From positions 1 to 43,555 of the forward strand of contig JBNLCC010000046.1 in assembly GCA_050303615.1 (NCBI GenBank): DNA of 43,555 nucleotides, read 5' to 3'. Position 1 is the first letter of the stretch, and each line of letters opens with the position of its first letter. Shown piece after piece: positions 36,368 through 43,555 of the stretch. The position numbers and the translations under genes are program-made. The DNA comes from CAZDXJ01 sp050303615. GTDB lineage: Bacteria; Pseudomonadota; Gammaproteobacteria; Methylococcales; Methylomonadaceae. The notes under the pieces are model-generated. The model was not told the DNA's origin. It worked only from the letters and a program-made list of their open reading frames with translations, and searched no databases.

Positions 36368-37330
36368 ATGCTTATATCCGACCAACACAATAACGGCACG
36401 TACGGCTTAGAAACGTCCAAAGCCAACGAAACAACCGAACGACTTAAATCGATGCTGAGCGGGTTCAGTATCGAAATAACGACATTGGAAGCCGCAAAAA
36501 TAGACGATTTCCGCCGCTTCCTGGCAGGGGGAACGGAGGTCTACATTGTTTCTACGCCAAGCACTCAACCCGATGACGTTGTGGCTCTGGCCAAACGCCT
36601 AAGGGAAGAGGATATGCTTCCGGTTCCGCATATTGCTGCACGTGCGATACCAAGTTCGTCGGCACTGAATCGTTGGCTGGAAAATTTGAAGATTCGAGCC
36701 GATATCAGCGCGGCGCTGATTATTGCAGGGGGAAATCACGATAAGCCGGCAGGTCCCTATGACTCCTCTATGAATCTGGTTCGCAGCGAAATTTTGGAAC
36801 GCCACGGGATTTGCGATCTTCGATTCGCCGGTCATCCGGAAGGACACCCGGCAATCGGCTGTGCTGAATTGATGAATGCATTGCTGGAAAAACAGTCCTA
36901 TGGCGAGCGTAAACGGCTTGCCGTTGCTTTGGTGACGCAGTTTTTCTTCGACTTTGCGCCTATGGCCGAATGGGACCGGCAACTTAGCGAGTGGGGCATC
37001 ACACTGCCGGTCAGGGTTGGCCTCCATGGGATTGTCAGCCTGACAGGCTTGCTGCGGCAAGCCCGTTACTGCGGTGTCGGTGCATCGATAGAGACCTTGG
37101 CAAAACAGCCTGCAAGAATGATCGGACTTACCGCTGTATCCATGCCGGACCGTCTCATGACTTCCTTGGCGGAGTACACGCTGACTGCAGAAAAAACGCG
37201 TTTTTCCGGCTGTCATTTTTTTTCTTTGGGCAACTTCGAAAAGACGGCAAGCTGGGCGTCGGCCATCGCCCGTGGGAACTTCGAACTGGGCGCCGACGGA
37301 ACGCTAATAACTCATGCCGACCATGACTAG
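36368..37330 (+). CDS. Methylenetetrahydrofolate reductase-like protein
   Basis: The 320-residue protein follows the MetF TIM-barrel pattern. A substrate/FAD-binding region is suggested by LIIAGGNHDKPAGPYDSS and the family-like FAGHPEGHPAIG; VTQFFFDFAPMAEWDRQL matches the VTQ.FFD of the MetF family, and VRVGLHGIVSLTGLLRQA follows the PVxVGxxG helix. It lacks enough to say it is the housekeeping enzyme, and the first 80 residues differ from E. coli MetF. Members near methyl-transfer genes often work in catabolic demethylation. Here the neighbours are a PanB-like gene and an NrtS gene. The start is weakly supported (GTGG before ATG). Confidence 0.75.
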   Translation: MLISDQHNNGTYGLETSKANETTERLKSMLSGFSIEITTLEAAKIDDFRRFLAGGTEVYIVSTPSTQPDDVVALAKRLREEDMLPVPHIAARAIPSSSALNRWLENLKIRADISAALIIAGGNHDKPAGPYDSSMNLVRSEILERHGICDLRFAGHPEGHPAIGCAELMNALLEKQSYGERKRLAVALVTQFFFDFAPMAEWDRQLSEWGITLPVRVGLHGIVSLTGLLRQARYCGVGASIETLAKQPARMIGLTAVSMPDRLMTSLAEYTLTAEKTRFSGCHFFSLGNFEKTASWASAIARGNFELGADGTLITHADHD

Positions 37331-37375
37331 GCTATACATGCATGTTCGATTCTTATAGGCTTGGACATAACCGTT

Positions 37376-37708
37376 ATGACTTTCCCCAAAAACACCGACC
37401 GGAGGCCAAACAACCGCCTGGCATATTGGCTTCGCGTTTGCCGATTGGCTAAACAAAACAGAACCTATGACCGTTCGTTCCGGGTTGCCATCGTAGTTGG
37501 AAGCTTGCTAAACCTGATTAACCAACCGGAAACGATGCTGAGCATAATAACCCTCGATTTCAACAGCATCCATCCTACTAACGCCGTAAAGGCCTTATTG
37601 ACTTACACCGTGCCGTTTTTGGTCGCAACTTACGGCGCAATGACGGCACTTAGCTCACAAATGCAACCGGCCGACGACATTCCATCCCGATGTGAGGGTG
37701 ATGAATGA
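37376..37708 (+). CDS. nrtS: NrtS-type nitrate/nitrite transport-associated membrane protein
   Basis: Starting at the ATG at 37376 (an in-frame TTG lies 15 bases earlier) gives 110 residues. There are two membrane helices: SFRVAIVVGSLLNLINQPE (about residues 36-54) and ALLTYTVPFLVATYGAMTAL (about 74-94). The short motif GSLLNLINQPE and NAVKALLTYTVPFLVATYGA fit NrtS, a small protein reported as a nitrate/nitrite transporter. No nitrate-assimilation genes are in this window, so the assignment is by sequence pattern only. It starts 45 bases after the MTHFR-like gene and may be co-transcribed. Confidence 0.7.
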   Translation: MTFPKNTDRRPNNRLAYWLRVCRLAKQNRTYDRSFRVAIVVGSLLNLINQPETMLSIITLDFNSIHPTNAVKALLTYTVPFLVATYGAMTALSSQMQPADDIPSRCEGDE

Positions 37709-38063
37709 TGTTCTATTAGCAATCAAACTCAAGGAGAAACACACGTCCGTTCCTACCGAAGCCATTGGCGGCAAGCCCCTTGCGTGACCTGAACAAACTT
37801 GCCAATTTCGCTCCAAACACGTTCGGTTTTAGTTTGTTTGCGACACTTATGCTGCCTCTACAAACCGGAAATTGACTTTCGAATCATTCCACCACGACCG
37901 TTTGGTAAATCCATCATATTGTTGACGTCCGACAAAAATTGCAGGATCTACCGCTAACATGTAATCGCTAAAACCTTAACGGATGATGGATTAGGAGACT
38001 TATTCCCGAAGGATCATGTTTCGTTTAGGGTATGTTGGAACTGCCCCAGTCGTGTCTTAAAGT
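37709..38063. other. 355-base gene-free stretch at the left edge of the island
   Basis: No gene can be supported. One plus-strand frame from about 37741 is open for roughly 40 codons but has no start, ribosome site or recognised product. Base composition shifts toward A+T beyond here. It may contain the junction of the accessory island. Confidence 0.4.
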
Positions 38064-39296
38064 TCATTTCGTCAAATAATGAAGAATAACCCCTGATGCT
38101 ATCGCACTTATAAACGGGATCAAGTACGAAGTCACAAATGTCCTTATTGTTACAGTATCAAACGGCCAAACCGGCAAGTCCAAAACCTGTTTGCCAATTT
38201 TATGGAGATCTTCAATTATTTTTTCATCTTTATCATTTTCGGCAATAAGGCCGTGTTCAAGTTCATCCTCGATATTTTCCAGTTTCCTGCTTTTCCTGGC
38301 AAAATTTACCAAAATCTTATCCCTTTTAGTACGCATCACTTTTCGAAAGGCCAATAGAGGGGCAAAAAAGACCAATGGACCCAATATAGAATATGCCACA
38401 ATAGAAAATACTATTAAATCAAGCAACGGATACTCTATATTAAGAAATTTAAACGAAACCAAAATAAGAAAAACTATATTCACACCGAAAACCGACAGAG
38501 GAATTTGGTTTAGCAACCCGATTTTGCCTACAGGACTTAACCCCCCACAACGATCAGGATGCAGAAAAAGAATGTGAACAGTTGAGTTTTCCTCTTTAAC
38601 AATATTTGCAAGGAACACGCTATGCGCAAAGACTCTCAGAATATATACAGTCAGGAAAAAATAGAGTAATCCAATCCCGCCTAAGTACATCCATCCGGCA
38701 ACATTTAAAGAGCTATTAGACTCGGTTACACTAACAATCCAAAAACCGAGATTTTTTGGTGTATATATTTTGCAATTGGCATATGCCACACCTACCCCGA
38801 CAATAACTCCTAAAAATTGTACAAATAAATTAATACGAATATAGTTTGAGCTCCAATATCCAAGGAAACCTTCAATCTTATTCTTTTGTTTAGAATCAAA
38901 ACGGAGAATGCCTTGTTCTAATAATTGTTTTAAGGCATCGGAAAGCTGTTTATCGTCAATTACCAATAAAATTAATATGGTAGGAAATGATATAAGGAAT
39001 GTGAAGATAGTGTTCAAATCCAAAATAAATGGAAGTTTCAATCCCATTTGATATTTTGAAAATAATGTATCAGAGTGAAAAGCTGAAAAAATCAAAATTA
39101 TCAGCGGCAATATGGCAGTGATACCTACTAGTATATAAGTGCGGGGCAGGCCAAGAATCTCATAGTCACGACCTTTGGTTGATGAATTTTTCCGCATAGG
39201 AAATAGCCAATGAATAAAAGACTTCTCTGTTGATTTGACGTTATCGACAAATTTTGTAATATCATATTCATCAAGAATTGTTGCTTTTTCATTCAT
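38064..39296 (-). CDS. Polytopic membrane protein of unknown function
   Basis: This 410-residue protein has seven hydrophobic segments, roughly at residues 53-73, 90-112, 155-172, 200-225, 265-285, 292-318 and 388-408, and a charged acidic stretch around 335-375 (ENIEDELEHGLIAENDKDEKI). No recognised family. The sequence is A+T-rich compared with the housekeeping genes. It is in the same orientation as the Argonaute operon and may belong to the defence island, but is separated from it by remnants. The start is at ATG 39296, with a weak AAGG upstream. Whether it is a third component is unproven. Confidence 0.72.
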   Translation of the reverse strand: MNEKATILDEYDITKFVDNVKSTEKSFIHWLFPMRKNSSTKGRDYEILGLPRTYILVGITAILPLIILIFSAFHSDTLFSKYQMGLKLPFILDLNTIFTFLISFPTILILLVIDDKQLSDALKQLLEQGILRFDSKQKNKIEGFLGYWSSNYIRINLFVQFLGVIVGVGVAYANCKIYTPKNLGFWIVSVTESNSSLNVAGWMYLGGIGLLYFFLTVYILRVFAHSVFLANIVKEENSTVHILFLHPDRCGGLSPVGKIGLLNQIPLSVFGVNIVFLILVSFKFLNIEYPLLDLIVFSIVAYSILGPLVFFAPLLAFRKVMRTKRDKILVNFARKSRKLENIEDELEHGLIAENDKDEKIIEDLHKIGKQVLDLPVWPFDTVTIRTFVTSYLIPFISAIASGVILHYLTK

Positions 39297-39335
39297 AAAC
39301 CTTATCCCCGATCCTACGCTTGATTAATCTGATGG

Positions 39336-39545
39336 ATGTTTAGTCTAAAAGATATTCCCAAAAAACAAAAACGGTCCCCGATAAAATCATTGGGTTATCA
39401 CTCCGAGAGTTATCAAAGTCGTCAAGAAGGTATGACGCGCGCTTATTTAAGTGGTCATTACACACTGAGGGAAGTCGGTGATCATTTCGGAGTCAGTTAT
39501 GCGACTGTCAGTCGGGCGGTTAAAGCGTTGGAGCAAAAGCAATAA
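39336..39545 (+). mobile_element. C-terminal remnant of a REP-associated/Y1 transposase
   Basis: The 69-residue frame has the end typical of RAYT/Y1 transposases (FSLKDIPKKQKRSP, then a helix-turn-helix LREVGDHFGVSYATVSRAVK). The catalytic HUH part is missing and the frame is closed just upstream of the ATG by a TGA. It is thus a truncated insertion. It lies between the two membrane-protein genes. Confidence 0.65.
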
Positions 39546-39704
39546 AATGTCAATTGTAAGGCCTGACCCCAAGGCCCTTACAAGGCCCTTAAAAAATGAA
39601 ATCGGTACAAGTGAGGACTCATTGCCACCAATAGAATAAAACGCTACGAGCCCAGTTATACCAATAGAAAGTGAACCAACGATAATCATATAAAATAGGT
39701 TCAC
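39447..39704 (-). pseudogene. Truncated small membrane protein, cut by the Y1 element
   Basis: The open frame has 85 residues, but only the first 38 or so (ending near ISFF, about 39600) look like genuine membrane protein; the rest reads through the hairpin and the transposase remnant in antisense. The likely true gene was truncated by the insertion. It follows the next gene by four bases, so they were one operon. Confidence 0.5.
39554..39583. repeat. Imperfect inverted repeat at the downstream end of the Y1 remnant
   Basis: TTGTAAGGCC (39554-39563) and GGCCCTTACAA (39573-39583) form a stem with one bulged base. A second GGCCCTT follows directly. This arrangement after a Y1/RAYT fragment suits a REP-like end of the element. 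Confidence 0.6.
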
Positions 39705-39708
39705 ATAA

Positions 39709-39939
39709 CTATTGATTTTTTCGCATTTGCTCTAAGCCAAAACCAGAACTAACAAATGAATTAATAAAAGCTAAAAGAGGTGGTGCAAACAAACCAAAAC
39801 CTATCACCAACCATATAGTATTCTGACTAAAGGCCGGAAAAAGAGGCTGATTAGGCAGCTCAATTCCTTGCGGTATACCTTGCAGCAACCCCAGAAATAA
39901 CCCAATTAGCTTTGAATGTTTCTGTATAGTTTCCTTCAT
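39709..39939 (-). CDS. Small two-segment membrane protein
   Basis: This 76-residue product has two hydrophobic segments (about residues 10-28 and 42-60). No family is recognised. It lies 124 bases downstream of the SIR2 gene on the same strand and just before the truncated partner. An independent small membrane protein, a third gene of the defence operon, or a remnant are all possible. Confidence 0.5.
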   Translation of the reverse strand: MKETIQKHSKLIGLFLGLLQGIPQGIELPNQPLFPAFSQNTIWLVIGFGLFAPPLLAFINSFVSSGFGLEQMRKNQ

Positions 39940-40063
39940 ACGATTTGCCTAATGCCTGCCAAAATAACCAGCTTGTCTGGTTGATTTTTAATTATAAAAA
40001 CTTCTGGTTGCTTCCGGTTTGTTACTCCGACCCCGATTATTTCAGCTTTTACAGCCTATTCCG

Positions 40064-41152
40064 TCAAAACGGATCATCGTCTCCAGCACCGGACAATTCG
40101 GAAAAATAGGCGAGCTTCATCTTCGTTTCAAAAAACTCTTTTGCCCTAATATTTTCGTAAATAATCTGATCTTCTCCAACGTTCAGCTTTGCAGAAATAC
40201 TCGACTTTTCCTCTTCAACACGCGTTGATACAAGGTCTTGTTTATCCTCGAAGATCGGGGCAACCACCACGATCTTAAGGTATTCGCTACGAGTAACAGC
40301 CTGTGCAATAAGACTATTAATATAGTCGTCGCTGAAGCTATAGCCAACGATGACAATAAATCGCAGAGCTTCGTTAAGCGAATACTTCCGAAGCTCGTGC
40401 ACATAGAATAAGTAAGGATCAATCGAACTTAATTTCGCTGTGGTGCCAAAGATAAGTTCGGGGTTTGGCTGAGGGTTGTCGCATAGCGTAAGCACCCCAC
40501 TATTAGCAGCGTCTCTTATCCAATCTATCGAGCCATGTAGCTTATATAAATACATGCCAACATCTGCATTCTCATTTACATCAAATTTCGACGCCTCCCA
40601 TTTACGGTCACCGTTGAATCCTAATTCAATACTAAAGCCCGTGGCCGCTAGCGCTTTCTCGACGCAGATATCATAGTTGAGTGTAAATACACGGACGGCG
40701 CTACCGACGTCAGATACCAAGTCTCTAAACCCCTGAAAGTAAGCTGCTTTATCGTAGTTGCTGATATTTATCCATTGGAAGAGCTGTGATCGTATCTGCT
40801 TATCAAGCTTTGCCACCTTCTCAAATTCTTCACCCGCAACCTTAAGAAGGTGAATGTTCCATCCACCTATGAATGGATATAGCTTATTTTGATGCTTCTG
40901 ATTGATCTCTGATAAAACGTCTAACAGTTCTTCGATGGTCGCCGTCTGGTCTTCGAATGCTCCCTCAAGTCCTCGCTGATAGATGATTGAGCTTTTCAAG
41001 TAGTTGTACAACTCGTTAAACTCTTTGAAATCCGAGTCCGATCTTATCTTCTCTTCGATATCAAGCGTCATCGCCTTTGCATGCTTAATACCCGCATCGA
41101 CGCTGGCGCCAGCTCCCAGGAGAAACAACAACGAATCTTCTCTTAAGCTCAT
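40064..41152 (-). CDS. SIR2-family NADase-like effector paired with the Argonaute
   Basis: The 362-residue protein is a SIR2_2-type domain without additional fusion. Dinucleotide-binding GAGASVDAG (residues 13-21) is at the N-terminus, FTLNYD (156-161, Asn159) and KLHGSIDW (204-211, His206) are the expected catalytic motifs, and FGTTAK and IVGYSFSDDYIN (268-279) complete the pattern. Stand-alone NAD-consuming SIR2 proteins are known as effectors of defence systems. There is no APAZ region, so this is not the short-Argonaute SIR2-APAZ type. AAGGAG sits at a good distance. The gene starts 13 bases after the Argonaute stop, showing one transcript. Confidence 0.85.
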   Translation of the reverse strand: MSLREDSLLFLLGAGASVDAGIKHAKAMTLDIEEKIRSDSDFKEFNELYNYLKSSIIYQRGLEGAFEDQTATIEELLDVLSEINQKHQNKLYPFIGGWNIHLLKVAGEEFEKVAKLDKQIRSQLFQWINISNYDKAAYFQGFRDLVSDVGSAVRVFTLNYDICVEKALAATGFSIELGFNGDRKWEASKFDVNENADVGMYLYKLHGSIDWIRDAANSGVLTLCDNPQPNPELIFGTTAKLSSIDPYLFYVHELRKYSLNEALRFIVIVGYSFSDDYINSLIAQAVTRSEYLKIVVVAPIFEDKQDLVSTRVEEEKSSISAKLNVGEDQIIYENIRAKEFFETKMKLAYFSELSGAGDDDPF

Positions 41153-41165
41153 TTTGCTCTCCTTT

Positions 41166-43145
41166 CTACAAGAACCACGGCGCTACCGACTCAGCGCTAA
41201 CAATGCTCATATCGTTTACATCTTCGAGATGCGAAAACTCCTTCATGAATTTCGCAATAAGCCTTGAATATAGGATCGAAATCGGTTGGGCTTTTGAATT
41301 GAACCCACGCCAATTCGCACCTGTTAGATTTAAGATATCCTGAAGACATTCCTTCTTTGTCGCCCATTCATCCTGTGACTCAATAAAATCCACGTATAAC
41401 GGCTCCGATACTCGCTTATGCAATACCTCTTTTCCGTGCTGCAATCCTTCTGCCCAAATCAAAAACTCGGTCGCAGAAAGCTGCACATAGGTACTTTCGT
41501 ATGGAACACAAGTGTTGTGATCACTAAATCCTAGAAACTTGTGTTTCGTATTGACGCGAATAACTATGATCTCAAATTCATCTGCCTCTCTAATTTGCGA
41601 AACAACCCCCTTGATGACCTCGATCTCCTTCCGACTGATCTTGTAAGGGAGGTGTAAAACGAGCGATTTGTAGTTATCACCGAGCTCGCTCGACAAAACG
41701 TCCTTCAAGTTAGTATTCAAGCGATCGAGATAAGTCCCCTCATCGCTCGAGGAAGAAAGCGGCTTGATATACTTAAAGTCACCACTGGAATCCAAACACA
41801 CGGTATACGCTGTATAGCGTGTCGTGCTACCCCCGTCTTTTTCTTGAACACTTCCAATTCCAAATATTAAGCAGTTACTTTTTGCGGGCTGCACGAGCCA
41901 AGGTGTGCCACCAAATTTGCTAAATATCTGCAACCCGATATTCGAGACAGCCCATTTCAACTGATCTTTCTTGAAGAAAGTGTCTTCTGTTACGACCTGA
42001 CAGTAGACATCATTTCTTAACGCCATCAACTTGAGGTGGCCGTAAGCATCGAAAGCTGCTTCTACGCCCTTAAAGCCTTTCGGAAGGACTGCTACGAGCA
42101 TTACTTTATTAGCAGGATAAGATGCCTTCAGCTCCTGGACCCGCTCTTCGCTAGCTTGTATGGCGGCTGGGTCAAATGTACTTATCAGATGATGTTCTAC
42201 AATGGCCTTATGAATTGGCACGAAGAACATCTTCCCAAGCCCTGGGAACTGGCCTGGAAACAGCTTGCCAACCAATCCAAGATAGATATCCCGCGCTAAT
42301 GACCTAGTTCTTTCGGTGAAAAGGAAGAGATATCGAATTTCGTCATCCATTCGCCGATACGGGCCATTAACCCTTATTCCCATAAACTGCGACTTCGCTG
42401 TCTTTCCTCCGCCAACCAGATATGTCTTTTCATCAAGTTGTTTCGCAGGCAAAGTAGAAAAATTCGCATCAATATCGAGACTGGTACCGGAAAGCATTGG
42501 GCGAAGTATGTTTTTTGCAAAAGTCTCGATAACCGATTTCTTGTCTTTGTAGAAATAAATATTCGGTTTACCAGACCTATCTAGCGAGAAACTACGTATT
42601 TGAGTTTGTCTGTTAAAAGGTTGGCAATCTTTAAGGGAAAACTTGTGCTCCACTAGTAGCCCGAACTGCCTTTTTTCCTTAAGGTAGTAAGACTTAACAA
42701 TGATCTCGGTACTACCTTCATCGAACTTTTCCGTTACAAAGCGAACCTCCTTCAACGTGATTGCCTTCTCTGGAATGTAATACTCCAGCTCACCAGCTTC
42801 GGCTTTCAGCGTGTAGAGAAACTCTTGGTATATGAGATGCACAGTTAAAACAGGATTCTGGCAATATTCATACTCGTAAGATTCATACCCATCCTGCTTG
42901 ACGGTTGATACATCAAACAGTAACCATTTGACATCGCCTTCGTGTTCAGGAAGATTTACACGAAAGTCTTCTGACCTTTTTAACTGTGAACTATCAGGAA
43001 CAGGGTTCCTGTAGATGGTTACACTATTGTCTTGTTTAAGCAACGGAATGAAGTTCAATGCGATGCGATCCATATTTACCCCTTGGTCTTTTTCGCCTTT
43101 TACATTTATTGAAAGCTCAACGGTTGATTTCATTCCGTATATCAT
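41166..43145 (-). CDS. ago: Prokaryotic Argonaute, long-B type, catalytically inactive
   Basis: The 659-residue protein (or 635 from Met25, which has a better ribosome site, AAGGGGT) has MID and PIWI domains from about residue 265. The MID 5'-end-binding residues are all present: Tyr368, Lys372, Gln383 and Lys410 in YGHLK, CQVV and IFSKFGGTPW. Spacing from Lys372 to Gln383 equals that of RsAgo. The PIWI domain lacks the catalytic tetrad: FGIGS replaces the first Asp site and VIRVN the third, and NWRGFNSKAQPISILYSRLIA and the end WFL give the family fold. The N-terminal 200 residues are shorter than in RsAgo, so PAZ is probably missing or reduced. It likely uses a guide to sense target nucleic acid and turn on the SIR2 partner. 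It is beside gyrB and A+T-richer than its neighbours. Confidence 0.88.
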   Translation of the reverse strand: MIYGMKSTVELSINVKGEKDQGVNMDRIALNFIPLLKQDNSVTIYRNPVPDSSQLKRSEDFRVNLPEHEGDVKWLLFDVSTVKQDGYESYEYEYCQNPVLTVHLIYQEFLYTLKAEAGELEYYIPEKAITLKEVRFVTEKFDEGSTEIIVKSYYLKEKRQFGLLVEHKFSLKDCQPFNRQTQIRSFSLDRSGKPNIYFYKDKKSVIETFAKNILRPMLSGTSLDIDANFSTLPAKQLDEKTYLVGGGKTAKSQFMGIRVNGPYRRMDDEIRYLFLFTERTRSLARDIYLGLVGKLFPGQFPGLGKMFFVPIHKAIVEHHLISTFDPAAIQASEERVQELKASYPANKVMLVAVLPKGFKGVEAAFDAYGHLKLMALRNDVYCQVVTEDTFFKKDQLKWAVSNIGLQIFSKFGGTPWLVQPAKSNCLIFGIGSVQEKDGGSTTRYTAYTVCLDSSGDFKYIKPLSSSSDEGTYLDRLNTNLKDVLSSELGDNYKSLVLHLPYKISRKEIEVIKGVVSQIREADEFEIIVIRVNTKHKFLGFSDHNTCVPYESTYVQLSATEFLIWAEGLQHGKEVLHKRVSEPLYVDFIESQDEWATKKECLQDILNLTGANWRGFNSKAQPISILYSRLIAKFMKEFSHLEDVNDMSIVSAESVAPWFL

Positions 43146-43296
43146 CGGCGATTAAGTTATAAAGGCCGGGAACGATCAAATTACACTCATTCAGTCAGAT
43201 AGGGTGATTGACCGCAACGGGTTGATTTTCAATCTATTTAACGCCTACCAGCTACATCAACCGACCCGCTATTTTATAAATTTAAGAGACCTCAAT

Positions 43297-43308
43297 TCAC
43301 AATTGTGA
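43297..43308. repeat. 12-bp perfect palindrome between gyrB and the Argonaute gene
   Basis: TCACAATTGTGA is its own reverse complement. It lies 152 bases upstream of the Argonaute start in the 181-base gap after gyrB. It could be an operator for the island genes; no regulator is nearby. Confidence 0.4.
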
Positions 43309-43326
43309 TATCTGTAAAATTTATCC

Positions 43327-43555
<229 letters not shown>

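Overview
The window looks like chromosomal DNA of a gammaproteobacterium. The housekeeping blocks (lgt-thyA-folA, apaG-apaH, mpl, ybbA-ybbP-tesA, cbpA-cbpM, the end of gyrB) are gammaproteobacterial in type. The mix of an epimerase-type threonine dehydrogenase, pyruvate decarboxylase, NAD-malic enzyme and one-carbon-type enzymes would suit a Methylococcales methanotroph. That lineage call is inference; no marker in the window proves it.

Layout. 0-1.1 kb: a broken gene joining a DUF2170 start to the AAA part of a long 'DNA repair ATPase', with a frameshift and a perfect palindrome upstream. 1.3-5.1 kb: a PEGA lipoprotein, then a threonine-to-glycine module (tdh, kbl, thioredoxin-like protein). 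5.1-11.8 kb: a lipoprotein-type phosphatidylserine-decarboxylase homologue, tesA divergent from ybbA-ybbP with overlapping start codons, a glycine-zipper lipoprotein and a DUF815 ATPase. 11.9-13.8 kb: pncA-pncB nicotinamide salvage. 14.0-19.2 kb: a membrane protein with a haem-c motif and a 1362-residue envelope protein of unknown role. 19.4-26.3 kb: an HPF/RaiA-like protein, cbpM-cbpA, mpl, apaG-apaH and the lgt-thyA-folA operon.

26.4-35.1 kb is a more mosaic metabolic stretch: an HPPD-like VOC protein, malic enzyme, a glutamate-synthase-like FMN protein, two decayed transposase fragments, pyruvate decarboxylase and a cysteine-rich MerR regulator. 35.3-37.7 kb holds a divergent pair, a PanB-like protein that has lost its two metal-binding aspartates and an MTHFR-like protein, followed by an NrtS-like membrane protein.

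38.0-43.2 kb, next to gyrB, is the standout: an A+T-richer accessory island. Its core is a two-gene operon on the minus strand. The first gene encodes a long-B-type prokaryotic Argonaute with an intact 5'-end-binding motif and a dead PIWI active site. The second encodes a stand-alone SIR2 NADase-like effector. This fits a guide-directed, NAD-depleting abortive-infection system. Beside it lie a seven-segment membrane protein, a small membrane protein, a second small membrane protein cut short, and the remnant of a REP/Y1-type transposase that seems to have done the cutting. No tRNA, rRNA or CRISPR array was seen.
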